Part shown: piece by piece, positions 22,736 to 35,794 of the stretch
Layout: every line of letters starts with the position of its first letter
Numbering within the stretch: the first letter of the stretch is position 1
Source: Cephalopachus bancanus
Taxonomy: Eukaryota; Chordata; Mammalia; Primates; Tarsiidae
Direction: 5' to 3'
Length of the DNA stretch: 64,000 nucleotides
Assembly (NCBI GenBank): GCA_027257055.1
Contig: JAPVLO010000059.1
Span: forward strand, 2,170,001 to 2,234,000
Notes under the pieces: generated by a model
The model's input: only the letters and a program-made list of their open reading frames with translations
Told to the model about the DNA's origin: nothing
Databases searched by the model: none
Position numbers and translations under genes: made by a program

Positions 22736-23589
22736 ACCCCGGAGGTATTAAAAAAATGTTACCGTGTTTGAAGAGATGTTATCCGTGCATTGCTTTTAGT
22801 TTGCCATAATTGGAAGAGTCTGGACACTGATTGCAACTACTTTGAATACCTCTTGTAATTGCAGAAGTCAAATGTGGCTTGTATTAATCTTTTGTTATTG
22901 GTATATATTGAGTATTATCATTTTAATACAGTTTTTTCCTTTCTATACATTTTTTGGCACCCTCTGTATATATATGCACACACACTGACCATTAATAAAT
23001 CAGTGTAACAATGACAACTAATAAGTAGGAGAGTCTGTCAAAACTTCACAGGTGCTACAGGACACTAGCCCTGGGAGGTATGAGCCCAATATTCCATTCT
23101 GGGTATCTAAAAAGACTCAACATACCATCGTAAATACTACAGTGATAAAGAAGTGTAAGACTTTCTGGACATGAGAAGTTTGAAAATAAGCACACAACAA
23201 TCACATTAAGGAGCAAAAAAATCACAATAAGCCTTTTTCTTTGGAAGTCAAAAGAAAGAACTAGTAAAAGGAAAGTCAAACTCAATTTCTGATAGCTTTA
23301 TTTATCTTCTAGGAAAGAAGTAACACTGAATCAAGAGTGAAATAGAAATCAAAGAAAATAAATGATGGGAAAAGTTGCAAAGAAAATATCTAGAGGGTGA
23401 AAAAAAATGCTCCTTTACAGGGAGAATCCAGTTGTTTAAAAACAAAACAAAACAGAGAACTAGGTCAAGCAAATTCTATCCAAGTCCCTGTTCCTTTGGG
23501 CCTTGTCACAGCACATAAACTTCATCAGAAGGGTCAAGACCACAATTACTGGCATCCTCACCATGGGATGCGAGGGAGAGAGAATTTGA

Positions 23590-23664
23590 CTCCGAGTCAG
23601 CAGAACTGCAGTTGAGTTTGACATCAGCACTCATTAATTCACATTTAAAGTGTTTCTGAATCTC
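23590..23664 (+). mobile_element. MIR-like fragment cut by an MLT1 LTR
   Basis: TGACTCCGAGTCAGCAGAAC and GCAGTTGAGTTTGACATCA resemble the 5' part of MIR. The match is short and ends where the LTR begins. Confidence 0.4.
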
Positions 23665-24145
23665 TGTATTAGTCTCCTACTGCTGCTGTAACAAGTTACC
23701 ATAAAATTAGTGGCTAAAAATAAAACGAATGTATTGTCTTACATTTCTGGAAGCCAGAAGTCTGAAGTCAGTTTCACTGAGCTAAATTCAAGCTATTGAC
23801 CAGGCTGTTTTTTTTCTGGAGGGTCTGAAGGGAGAATCCATTTCCATGTCTTTTTCAGCTATATTTTTTTGGTTGTAGCCCCTTATCCCATCTACAAAGA
23901 GCATCACTCCAATCTCTGCTTCTGTTGTCACATGGCCTGCCCTCTGACTCTGACTCCTCCTGCCTCTCTCTCACGAAAACCTTATGAACACACTGGGCCC
24001 ACTCAAACAATCCAGAATAATCTCCCCATCTCAAGATCCTTAACCTAATCACATCTGCAGAGACTGTTTTGCCAAATAAGGCAACATTCATATTTTCCAA
24101 ATATTATGACAAGAACATATTTGGAGGCTATTATTCAGCCTACCA
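23665..24145 (-). mobile_element. MLT1-type LTR (ERVL-MaLR), minus strand
   Basis: Antisense MLT1 from TGTATTAGTCTCCTACTGCT to TATTCAGCCTACCA, including CTTAACCTAATCACATCTGC and CCCCATCTCAAGATCC. AATCTC lies at both edges, a probable target-site duplication. The minus-strand ORF at 23855-24100 falls inside it. Solo LTR of about 480 bp. Confidence 0.85.
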
Positions 24146-24799
24146 AAATCTCTTTGAATTTTCTTTGTAAAACTAATTCATTCATTTGTTCATTTACTCA
24201 TTTACCCACCCACCACCTTCACTCTACAGGGGTTGGTCAGGGGTTCTTAACTAGTATGGCAGAGCAAACTGGTATGTTGTAAACCTTCAAAGGATGTGCT
24301 GGCAAATTTTGATCAATATGTAAAATTGATTTTTGCTGCCACTGAGTATACATTCTGACAGGGTGATGTTTTTAAGGGGAAAAAAAAACACTGAGCAGAG
24401 TAGATGATGGAGCGGTATATAGATTGGGATAACTGGCTGCCAGTAAACAGGCAGACATGGTGCTTAACATTAAGATGGTACCAAAGAAATGCATCAGATT
24501 TTCTGGAATGTACAGAACTATGTTTACAGGAAGATAACAGAAATTTGTCTTGTGAGCCACATAAAAGTCCACAGCGAGAAAAGCAAACAGCCCAACTCAA
24601 ACAGCAGCACAGCCACAATAAGATCACATAAACAAAACGATCATTGTGGAAGCTTCTAGAGATACAATGGAAAGCTGTTTCTCTCTAGTAGTGATTGCAC
24701 CGTAATTACCATATTACCATACTTGTTTTGTGTTGCTGACATTTGGTCTTTTCATGCCAGGATGGACCCCTAATTTTGAGGACGTAATCACCTTTCTTT

Positions 24800-25105
<306 letters not shown>

Positions 25106-25211
25106 TAATTGCATGGTAGCGGGGTAGATGCCTACACAAAACAGGACCCCATTAGGAAGTAAAACAGGGAATTACTTTTGGTAATCCACTAAGAGTGTGC
25201 ACCATAGCAAT

Positions 25212-25227
25212 TCACACACACACACAA
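25212..25227. repeat. Short (AC)n run
   Basis: Eight AC units. Confidence 0.85.
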
Positions 25228-25398
25228 GTCACTGGGGGCCCTGAGGGGTACCTCAAAAGTTTAAAGTGCTCCGTAGAATGACAATTTATATCTGAATTTC
25301 TTCCACACAAAATTCTTCTAAAGTGAATTTCTGTATGGACCACCCAGGCCATATTTTAAGTTACACCATTTAAAATAAACTTTTTATTTTTATTGTTT

Positions 25399-26660
<1,262 letters not shown>

Positions 26661-26664
26661 CAGT

Positions 26665-26830
26665 TAAAATAGCATTTACTATGTGGTGCCCACCTTGCAA
26701 AGGACAGGCAATATCTCATTTAATTCTTATAGCAACCTGTTTCCCCACTTTAGAGATGAGGAATCAGGCATGAGAGATTATGTAGCCTGCGCAAGATCAC
26801 AGAACCAATAAGTGAAAGAGGAACTCCAAA
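26665..26830 (-). mobile_element. MIR, minus strand
   Basis: GCATTTACTATGTGGTGCCC, CTCATTTAATTCTTATAGC, CCCACTTTAGAGATGAGGAA and CGCAAGATCACAGAACC give the whole antisense core. Confidence 0.78.
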
Positions 26831-26871
26831 ACCTGTAGGAGAACTACTGGAACCCAAGGACTTCCTACCTC

Positions 26872-26914
26872 TCTCTTCTCTCTTCTCTCTTCTCTCTCTC
26901 TCTCTCTCTCTCTC

Positions 26915-27008
<94 letters not shown>
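26872..27008. repeat. (CT)n microsatellite, about 130 bp
   Basis: Alternating CT almost without break, with TTCC interruptions near 26877, 26886, 26915 and 26969. One strand is pure pyrimidine, which favours triplex (H-DNA) formation and length instability. It directly abuts the LTR at 27018. Confidence 0.95.
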
Positions 27009-27017
27009 AAGATTTCT

Positions 27018-27400
27018 GTCTCAGTCCATTCTGGCTGCTATAAAAAACTACCTTAAATTGGATGACTCATAAATAATTAAAATCTATTTCTCACAGTTCT
27101 GGAGACTGGGAAGTCTAACAGGTACCAGCAGCTTCAGAGTCTGCTGACGGCTTGTACTCTGTTTCAAGATGGCACCCTCTTGCTATGTCCTCACAGGACA
27201 GCAGCTCTCTTCCACCTATTTTATAGGAGCACTCATTCCACTCATGAGGGAAGAGCCCTCATAACTTACTTCCTAAAAGGCCTCACCTCTTAATACTATC
27301 ATGTTGGGTATTAGGTTTCATCCATGCCTCTCAATACTAATTCCACAGCAGAATTTCCCATGGCATTTTTCAGAAACACATTTGTCCAGGTATAGCCCAC
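27018..27400 (-). mobile_element. MST/THE1-type LTR (ERVL-MaLR), minus strand
   Basis: CTCAGTCCATTCTGGCTGCT, TATTTCTCACAGTTCTGGAG, CTTGCTATGTCCTCACAGG and CCACTCATGAGGGAAGAGCC follow the antisense order of an MST-type LTR. The 5' end is diverged and its border with the CT repeat is blurred. Confidence 0.78.
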
Positions 27401-27734
27401 AGAAATACTGTGGGCCTAATATCTTATTTTAATTATGCTTATTTGGGCAATTATGTTGCTCACTCAATGTGTGGACCTTCTGGTCTCTGTATTTCAAGAG
27501 ATCCTGGGGCGTATTAGAACTGAAACTTCTGTTTACTTTTAGTAACAGTTTATCACATTAGTATCATAAATAGTTATAACACATCACATGCCTACAATGT
27601 TAAGGTGCTTTCACCACATGTGACATTATATTAACTTAGCAAGGGTCACAGGGAAAGACTGGTTATTACAGCCAATTAAAGTCTGAGCCAACAGGCACAA
27701 TGGAATCATCAAGTTTTGACCTTGAAGGCAACTC

Positions 27735-27845
27735 AGATATTACATTACCCAATTCTTTTGCTTTATTAACAAGAACTCTAAGGTCCAGAGAGATGCACTG
27801 ACTTTTACAAAATCACTCAAGTAGTAAACAAGTGGACAAGAATTC
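27735..27845 (-). mobile_element. MIR-like fragment, minus strand
   Basis: CTTTATTAACAAGAACTCTA, GGTCCAGAGAGATGC and AAATCACTCAAGTAGTAAAC fit antisense MIR, weakly. Confidence 0.45.
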
Positions 27846-28189
27846 AGCTTCTACAATTCCTGATATGTCACTTCTAGTACCCCACCCAGGCTGTCGCCAA
27901 CCTTCTTTCTTTGAAGCTGGCACTTGCACTGTTAAACTAGGAAAAGATTAATACATAAAATCATATGATCACACGGGCAGTCACAACACTGTAATCTGAG
28001 AAATTGTCATTATAGTTGATAAAGAAGAAGGTAAAACGGGACATGCTATTTTTGTCCCCTTGATTATCACACTAGAAAGACAGGAACTGCAACAACTACA
28101 GAATATGATCAGAGAAAAAAATCCTAAATTCTGACCTTCTAAATTATGAAAGGAATTAAATGTTTAACTAGAATGCTCCCTAAGCGTGT

Positions 28190-28282
28190 CAAATATTGGA
28201 TAAAAGGAAAAAAATTTTACAAAACAAATATTGGATAAAAGGAACATAAAATATTGGTAAAAGGAACATAAAAGGAACATAG
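28190..28282. repeat. Imperfect tandem repeat, unit about 20-30 bp
   Basis: AATATTGGATAAAAGGAA, then AATATTGGATAAAAGGAACA, then AATATTGGTAAAAGGAACAT, then AAAGGAACATAG: a local array with shortening units. Confidence 0.8.
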
Positions 28283-28684
28283 AACTGGCATCAAAGACAT
28301 ATAGGAAATTTAAGAGTCAATATTTAGGTATGGATTTAACATTTTTTTGGACAGAAGGAGAACATTCCCCTCTGCCCTTTCTCCTACCTCCAACACCCAC
28401 CAAAAATCTTACAAAGAGTCAAAATATATCAAATGTCTTAAAACTAAGTTATTAAGCCTCCTTATCTTTTCCTACTTCAGCCTAAGGCATCTCCTCCCTC
28501 AAGGGGATGCAGGGCCCCCAGGACATCACTAGTAATCATTGTTTTATGTTCATAAGGTACATATTAAATGACCATATCTACATAATGTCAAGCATCTGGT
28601 TGCTTAACTAACTTTTCCATTATTTTCACTTTACTGACCACATAGATAATAAAGAGAGAATGAGAATTTTAGAGCTAATAGATT

Positions 28685-28850
28685 GCTATTGGGTAATACT
28701 GAGTACTTCCTGAGGGCGAGACACTTTCACATGTAATCTTGTTATAGAGACCACTGTGAACCAATGACCCAACAGAACCTGGAAAAGAAAGCACAGAGAG
28801 ATCACATGACCTGGTGTATGACATGACATCACACTACAGGCGAGAAGCAA
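28685..28850 (-). mobile_element. MIR fragment, minus strand
   Basis: GAGTACTTCCTGAGGGCG, CTTTCACATGTAATCTTG and GAGATCACATGACC resemble antisense MIR with high divergence. Confidence 0.5.
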
Positions 28851-29299
28851 GGCCAGGGCATACTGAGGTTTCCAGACCTCACAGGAAGAAACTGAGCTCA
28901 TGTGAAACAGTTGTCCAACTTCAGTCCTCTTCATGGTTTTGGTTACAACCTTGTGCCTCCTGCAGTATCACTTGGTGTCTGTTTTCTTTACATTTGCTCA
29001 ATTCGTCTTTAAATTATTTTTATTTAATTGGAAACATTCCATCTCTATCATATCTAGAAAACCTGTATCACTTGCCACAGGTAGACAGTTAACCCTATTA
29101 ACCTTGAAACAAAAGGATATTAAACTCTCGCTGGAAGGAATCCCTGCCTGAGGCTCTGAGCCTGCGGCCTGTGCACACTTTGTTATAAGGAAGATTAGCA
29201 AATGCTAGAAGGGTGGTTAAAAATTTCCCTGGCTAATGAGAAGGGCTGAACGAAGTGAAAGGGAATAACTTCCCATGCTTGCCAGAAATGTCAGTACAG

Positions 29300-29350
29300 G
29301 GTAGTGTTTTTCAATCTTGATTTGAGCCATAGAATCATTTGTTGAAATAA
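29300..29350. mobile_element. Short MER5-like fragment
   Basis: GTGTTTTTCAATCTTGATTT then AATCATTTG resembles one end of MER5A; only ~50 bases. Confidence 0.35.
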
Positions 29351-29394
29351 AATCTTACTAACAACAGCAACAGTGATGATAAAACTGATAATAA

Positions 29395-29875
29395 ATAGCT
29401 GGTTGTATTAGGATATACTAGGCATTCAGATACAAGTAAACTCAGCACTTATAAATAACAAGCTTGTGAGTCACAGAGAGGTTAAGGAACTTGCCCAAAG
29501 TCTCCTGTTGGAAAGGGACAGCCCTGGATTTGTACTCCAGAGTCCCCTATTTTTTTGTTGTTGTTGTTCATTTGTTTGTTTGAGTTTGAGTCTTACTCTG
29601 CCGCCCAGGCTGGAGTGCAGTGGCATGCTCACGGCCACCCCAGCATTGACCTGCTGGGCTCAGGCAATCCTTCCACCTCAGCTTTCCAAGTAGCCAGAAC
29701 TACAGGAATGAGCTACCATGCCTGGCTAATTTTTTTATTTCCTGTAGAGATGAGGTCTCTCCAAGTTGCCCAGGCAGTTCTCGAACCCATGGACTCAGGC
29801 AATCCCCTCACCTCAGCCTCCCAAAGTGCTGGGATTACAGACTTGAGCCACCGAGCTCAGCCTGGAGTCCCCTAT
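29395..29875 (-). mobile_element. MIR, minus strand, split by an Alu
   Basis: TCACAGAGAGGTTAAGGAAC and TTGCCCAAAGTCTCCTG are typical antisense MIR. An Alu interrupts it at 29551-29864. GAGTCCCCTATT stands on both sides of the Alu (about 29539 and 29865) as the target-site duplication. Confidence 0.72.
29551..29864 (-). mobile_element. Dimeric Alu, minus strand, in MIR
   Basis: Opens with (TTG)n, TTTGAGTTTGAGTCTTAC, runs through both arms and ends GCCACCGAGCTCAGCC. The TTGTTGTTG and TTTGTTTG tail shows an A-tail that has become a simple repeat. Two ORFs at 29466-29881 are its antisense. Confidence 0.92.
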
Positions 29876-30039
29876 TCTTAATGACTACCCAGACTACCTC
29901 TCAAGAATTCCAGTCACCAGCAACTGACAACAGAGCTGCTCTGCTTGTAAAGGAATAAAGAAGCTGAAGTATGTCACATTTCCCTTCCTAAAGGGACTCT
30001 GCTAAACAGTTACAAACAGAAGGCAGAAAAGGAACAAAT

Positions 30040-30728
30040 GTGTCCACTATATGGCTTGACTGAATTACTTGAGAATGATTCATTATTTTACTCTTTAGCT
30101 TTTCACTTCCGTTAAGGTAATAACTTTTAACCCTCTTCTCATATTACTTGCCTAATGATATCTTGGTGCACCCTTTTTTTAAAATTTGGCAAACATAGTT
30201 ACTGCACCGGTACCTTCAATGCATTCAAATTTCTTTGAGGGTCAAAAGGATTTTTTTTTTTCATTTCTTAGAACACAAATCATCAGTGAAGTCAGTCAAT
30301 GATCATGAGCATTCTAAACATTTGTAAACTGACTCTAAAGGTCATATAAAGGTGACTTAACTGTTTGCACTGTTAATATTTCCTCCAAATTTATTCTTAA
30401 TATTTATCAGAGAACAGGTCAATACTTCATACCAAAAAAAAGTGTTATAGCAAACTGAAGTGTTTTCATGTTATTCACATATGTATTTTATAGATGATTA
30501 AAGGAAGAAAAACACACTCTGCAAATGTAGAAATACAAAGGCATACTACATACCTTACAGTTATGTTTTAATGTATTCTGTTAAGTGGTCAGAAGATTTT
30601 TAGAAGGCAAGGAAGATTCCAAATTAAATTATTATTATTAAACCCCTTAAGCCTCATATTGAGTTTAGAAAGTTTTGGCAAATTAAATACTCCACAGTAA
30701 AATTTAGATGTAGTTTGTTTTTGTTGGG
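30040..30728. other. Stretch with no recognised feature
   Basis: Unique-looking AT-rich sequence; no supported gene or repeat. Confidence 0.5.
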
Positions 30729-31034
30729 TTTTTTTTTGTTTGTTTGTTTGTTTTTTGAGTTGGAATCTCACTCTGTCACCCAGACTGGAGTGCAGTGGCC
30801 GCTCCCGGCCACCACAGCCTCGACCTGCTGACCTCCGGTGATCCTTCTGCCTCAGCCTTCCAAGTAGCTGGAACTACAGGTGCGCGCTACCATGCCTAGC
30901 TAATTTTTTTATTTACTGAAGAGATGAGGTCTCGCCAAGTTGCCCACGTGGCTCTTGAACCCGCGGACTCAGGCAATCCACTCACCTCAGTCTCCCAAAG
31001 CACGGGATTACAGGCTGAGCCACCAAGCCCGGAT
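30729..31034 (-). mobile_element. Dimeric Alu, minus strand
   Basis: Complete reverse copy with GTTTGTTTG tail; AGATGTAGTTT at both edges is an exact target-site duplication. CpGs in GTGGCCGCTCCCGGCC and CTCCGGTG are kept, so it is young. Confidence 0.93.
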
Positions 31035-31039
31035 AGATG

Positions 31040-32190
31040 TAGTTTAATATATTTAAAATAGTTTCCTTACACATATGTAAGCACATTCTAATACTTGAAA
31101 TATCTTAAATACATTTTTCCTTCAATGAAAGTGTTTTGTTTAAAATTTATTTTTTAGAAATGTAAATAATGAAATCTACCAAGCAATAATCTAGCATATA
31201 GAAATGCCTTGAGAGTTGGGTTTTTCTTTTTTAACTCTTACATCTCTCAATGAAATCTGTTACCAGGAATAATTTCTATTTTGAATCTAATAGATTTGGG
31301 TGAATTAAATAAAGATGCAGATATGAAGTCAAATTTCTAACATAACAAACCAAGTAGAAACAAAATTTCAAACATAATAAACCAAGGCAAAAGGGAATTG
31401 ATAATACAGAGTCAAACTACAATGAACACTTCAGAATACAACTGAATCAATGTCCTTTCCTTTGCAAGCAGGGCATTTACTCTAGCAAGGGTACCAGGAA
31501 GAAGATTTGCTTTACAGGATAATCATGTTATGTTACATTTTTATTGAATGTACTTACATTTTGGACTATACAATTATTCTTGAAATGTTTCCAAATGTGT
31601 GTAATCATCAGCCTTGTGATGGGAGGCTTATAAAATAACTTTTATATTCAGAGGGGAAAGTGATGCAAAATATGATCTAGTAAGGGCACTTCCTATCACT
31701 TAACACAAAACCAATAAAAATTTGACCATAAGCTAGCAATAAATTCACCAATGTCTTAATCACAATCAAATCTACCTCCCCACCCTATTCTACAGTACAT
31801 AGCAATTACTATGTACAATGTTTAAAAGATGAACACTCTGCCTCCATAGAATTGACTGAGGGATGAAGTTGGAGTATTATGTTTTCCTGTGCTGCGACCC
31901 ATGTCTCCCCTTTGTGGAAGAAGAGAAATGTGAAAAATGCTTTCTGGAGGAAGAGCTTTGCAAGGTCATGCGTTCCCTCAGCTTTCTATTGCTGGTGGAC
32001 TCCAATAATCGAAAAATAACACTCTTATATTCCAGACTTAAATTTGGCAGAACCTGCGAATGGTAACTATATAAATCAAAGGAGACAAGAGGTGGCAGAC
32101 ATAGGAAGTGAATACTGGGAAAATGAAAGTACACGTCCCCTCCTCATGGAGTTTTATCTCATACACGCCTGTCAATGCATCATCCAACTG
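31040..32190. other. Stretch with no recognised gene
   Basis: AT-rich. The plus-strand ORF at 31863-32066 (67 codons) has charged, Cys-containing text (EEEKCEKCFLEEELCK) but no splice context or family, and an overlapping minus ORF; I do not call it. Confidence 0.4.
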
Positions 32191-32194
32191 CAAC

Positions 32195-32715
32195 ACTTCC
32201 TGTGCTCCTCCCCGATTTTTCTCTCTAGAATTTGCCCCTCTATAACACAATGTATGTTTTATATCTTATTTTCTTCATTGCCTTCTTTATCTCCTACAAG
32301 AACATGTACTCCACAAGGGAAGGGGCTTGAGGGTATCTTGTTCACTGCTGTGTCCCTAGTAGATGATGGCCAATGCCCACTTTATTTACCAACAGATTCC
32401 TGGATCTAGTCCAGGGGCCTGCCACCTTTTACAGTGAAATGTCAGATAGTAAATATTTTAGGCTTTGCAGGTCATACAATCTGTACTGCAACTACTTAAC
32501 TCTGACATTGTGGGGCAAGAGAAGCCAAGTACATAAATAAGTAAATAAATGGGCCTAGCTGTGTTCCCACAAAACTTTTTTTTTTGTTTAGCAAAAGTTG
32601 CCCAGAGGACAAGATTTGGCCCAGGACTGTAGTTGCCAACCCTGATCTAGAAAAAGTCTTGCATATGGCAGATGCTGAATAAATATTTAAGATTATAAAT
32701 GAATGTGATATCCAC
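32195..32715 (+). mobile_element. L2 3' end, split by a hAT element
   Basis: The left part (32195-32411) carries CTCCACAAGGGAAGG and GGTATCTTGTTCACTGCTG. After the insertion it resumes at 32647 with TCTTGCATATGGCAGATGCT and GAATAAATATTT, the usual L2 terminus. Confidence 0.65.
32412..32645 (+). mobile_element. hAT-type nonautonomous DNA transposon (MER family)
   Basis: Starts CAGGGGCCTGCC and ends TTGCCAACCCTG, near-matching inverted ends (CAGGGGTYGGCA type). Between them are AGATAGTAAATATTTTAGGC and TTTGCAGGTCATAC, and GGGCCTAGCTGTGTTCC. GATCTAG flanks both sides, consistent with the 8-bp duplications of hAT elements. No transposase. It lies inside an L2. Confidence 0.85.
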
Positions 32716-33010
32716 AAATCAGTCAACTCTTACATTGTCACTGTGGAACAAAGTAGAATCTTAAAAAGATAGCTACTACCAGGTAGTTTAAAGTAACAGT
32801 ATTAAGTGATATTAAAAACAGAATAGATAAGTAAAACATGCTGTTTGTCCTGAATGACTAGGGATAGCCTCTGATGTCCTGACTAAATGATCTCTATTAG
32901 AAACCCAGTGGAAACCAAATGCAACTCAGACAGTTCAGATGAAGACACTCTAACAAAAGGATTGTTAACAGATGGGCTGTCAGCGGAATGAAACAACAAG
33001 GGAGGTGTGA

Positions 33011-33392
33011 GCATTCAGAGAGGATCAATAGTAGGAAGCCATGACATCCCTAGGCCTCAAAGGGCAGAGGGAGGCTAAGAAGATACCAGAGCTCAGTGAG
33101 GGCTGGAGTGTGGAGGAGGGACTACCCTTGTCAACTGCAATGCCCACTCAATCAGGGAAGAGGCAAGAAAGAGAACCCCAACTTCCTTCTGCTCCACTCC
33201 CCTGATTTTCTGCCAAGGCACCATGTTAGTTAACCCAGAACCAATGCAACTGTAAGGGAGCACGGGCAACATAGTCTACAGGGCAGAAAGCGGCAGAAAC
33301 TGGACACAGAGTAAAGCAGGAAAGAGCAAAGACAGAGATGCAGGTGAGCATGGCACACAGAGCAACCAGCACACTGATCACTTAAGATCAAA
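33011..33392 (+). repeat. Local direct duplication, copy 1
   Basis: A ~383-bp unit that begins GCATTCAGAGAGGATCAA and ends ACACTGATCACTTAAGATC. Its second copy lies at 34402-34785, 1.39 kb downstream in the same orientation, with substitutions scattered throughout (roughly one base in seven by eye). Composition suggests LTR or ERV internal sequence, but I could not name it. Confidence 0.85.
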
Positions 33393-33546
33393 ACAAAATT
33401 ACCCTGGCTACTGAGTACAGATATGAAAACTACCCATTCCATTCACCCAACATAGTAGTCTACATAAAGGGCCACCAATAATCAGTTTGTGCCCATCTGT
33501 GAACAGCGTCCTATTCCAAGCCAAACCCTGTCTTGATTGATGTTGT

Positions 33547-33597
33547 GGTCTTTTCCAGGGTCAGTTTTCCCACTTAGGTCACAGTCTTCAAAAATTG
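33547..33597 (+). repeat. Inverted-repeat partner (plus copy)
   Basis: GGTCTTTTCCAGGG then CAGTTTTCCCAC then AGGTCACAGTCTT. The reverse complement of this text lies at 34786-34836, immediately beyond the second duplicate unit. Confidence 0.82.
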
Positions 33598-33599
33598 GA

Positions 33600-34400
33600 A
33601 CCAGCCATTACCCTTAGAGTCAGCAATAAATGAAAATGGTGCCTTTAATTTCAAATTATAAGGTAACACATTGATGAATAACCATGGCATGATTAGTCAA
33701 TTCAGGACCTCAATACACAATAGAAGAATCCATCCATTATCTGCTCAATGTAATTCCTTCATCCTAGCAACTTTAAAAACAACCCAGGAAAATTACTGTC
33801 CCTTAGTAAAGCCTTTTGAATTTCATATGCATTTAATTAGGTAACTGCCAGCTCAAGGACGAGAACCATGACAAATAGTTGTTCTTTTCAAATTAGAAGA
33901 ATAGACTGTTCAATGAGCAATATTGATGTTTCCTCTCACCTACTTAAACAGGAGTTTTCCTACTTTTTTGCAGTTTAGCTAACCATTTTAACATTTAATG
34001 ACGCTTTTGTAACCACTGCTCTCTAGCTGAGAATTCTAGCCATTAGCTTTTAAAGCAGCCAAGAACAGCCTCCCTTGTATGTAGAAAATACCTTGTTCCT
34101 CACTAGAGGCTCTTGGCAATCTGCACCAACAGAGGATTCCAACGAGATCTTCTTCATGAGCAAACAGAAAAGCAAAAAGGCTACTGATCACTAACTATAA
34201 GAGTGCTCTACTGTAACCTATCACCATGATCCTAGCCCAGCTACCCAGAGCAAGCAGGCCTTCCTTTCTTTTTAACTGTGAAACAAACTGAAACATAGTA
34301 GATGGGTTTTGACATGGAGAGAGTTCAAGTGAGTAATCAGCAGCTGAAAGCACAGACCCTTGGCATTCTATTGCTATTCCTTCCGCATTCCTACCTTTCC
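33600..34400. other. Spacer between duplicate units; no gene seen
   Basis: Unique-looking sequence with GCATTTAATTAGGTAACTGC near 33830 that might be conserved noncoding DNA. ORFs here are short and conflicting. Confidence 0.4.
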
Positions 34401-34401
34401 T

Positions 34402-34785
34402 GCATTCAGAGAGGAGCAACGGCAGGAAGCTGTGGCATTCCTAGGCCTCAAAGGACAAGGGAGGCTATGGTGATACCAGAGCTCAGTGAGGACGAAGCAT
34501 GGAAGAGAGACTACCCTTGCCAACTGCAATGCCCACTCAATCAGGGAAGAAGCAAGAAGGAGAACCCCAATTTCCTTCTGCTCCACTCCTCTGATATTCT
34601 TCAGAGGCACTATGTTAGTCAGCCCTAGATCCAATGTAACTATAAGGGAGCATAAGCAATGTAGTCTATAGGGCAGAAAAGGGCAGAAACTGGACACAGA
34701 GTAAAGCAGGAAAGATCAGAAACAGAGACGTAGGAGAGAGTGGCAGAAAGAGCAACCAGCACACTGATCAATTAAGATCAAAAAA
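34402..34785 (+). repeat. Local direct duplication, copy 2
   Basis: Same unit as 33011-33392, beginning GCATTCAGAGAGGAGCAA and ending ACACTGATCAATTAAGATC. The minus-strand ORFs at 33230-33442 and 34374-34697 are the homologous antisense reading of both units, which is why their texts look alike. Confidence 0.85.
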
Positions 34786-34960
34786 TCTTTTTAAGACTGT
34801 GACCTGGGTGGGAAAACTGCCCCTGGAAAAGACCTTAACATAAATCAAGGACTCTGAGCAAAGAGGAGCAAGAACAAAGTTGGCCAGCCATGTTTGCTTG
34901 CTCTTCTCTCTTTGCTTCTCTGTGTCACCTCCTCTGACAACCCCAGGATCTCCACACACA
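34786..34960 (-). mobile_element. Possible LTR segment with inverted partner
   Basis: 34786-34836 is the reverse complement of 33547-33597. Beyond it the minus strand continues toward GAGATCCTGGGGTTGTCAG. This may be one end of an LTR lying opposite to the one near 33.5 kb. The family is unknown. Confidence 0.38.
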
Positions 34961-35209
34961 GCTTAAGAAACTCAGAAGAGCAAACGGACATGCACTTTAT
35001 AACTACTAGCAAACAATATATTATATGTGCATTTATATTTCTACAGAACTTTTAAAAATATTTGCATCGTATACGGTAAGTAAATGTCTGTACTGTAGAT
35101 GGGACATAAGGGAAAGGCTTACAAAACCATTTTATTTGGGATCATCACTATTAAAAAATTTATTGCCCTATATTTTCAAATAATAACTTCTAGCTGAATG
35201 TTGTAATAT

Positions 35210-35690
35210 AACCTATTAGATGTTGGCTTTGATAATCTCATCAATACATTTAGTGAACAAGGTTGTGAAATATGGCAATGAAATATTTCCAATCTCTAGG
35301 TCGTCTTGATAATTCACCCTGTGTTTTACAAACAATCGGGCTCCCAGGATTCTAAGCACATCACTCAGACTGACAGAGCAAGTATTCCAGACAATTGGTT
35401 CCCGGAGGGTCAAGACTACAATGCTCGATCAGGATTCAAACGGGTCATAAACCCTTCATGGATCTCTCTCAAGTGGGTGGTGATGTCTCCCTAGGGCCGC
35501 TCATCATTTGCTGCTACAGTCAAGCACTTGTCATTATAGACAAACACCCCGTCAGTCTTAGGTACTCATCCAGTAGAGTCTTATTGCAACCACAGGAGAC
35601 ATCCACAGGCATAAAGAAGTCCAACAGAAAAATTAGGCATGTGCGCCCATCCAGACACAACTGCTCACTGCACACTATATCTCTACGTCT
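35210..35690 (-). pseudogene. Decayed coding-like sequence, minus strand
   Basis: The minus strand reads as protein in pieces: TLLDEYLRLTG, then VYNDKCLTVAANDERP, a TAG, GDITTHLREIHEGFMTRLNP, then stops, and a shifted frame with LSDVLRILGARLFVKHRVN to the stop near 35216. Frameshifts and nonsense codons break it. CpG content is above its surroundings. It behaves like a processed pseudogene or a dead retrocopy, but I cannot name the parent and saw no poly(A) tail or flanking duplication. Confidence 0.45.
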
Positions 35691-35794
35691 GTGCTTTCAG
35701 CACTATCACACAACTTAGCACCTGTTTATCTACCATGATTGCAGGCATACAAATCATTCTGGGACCATATACATCAAAAGCCCTAAAACACCAA

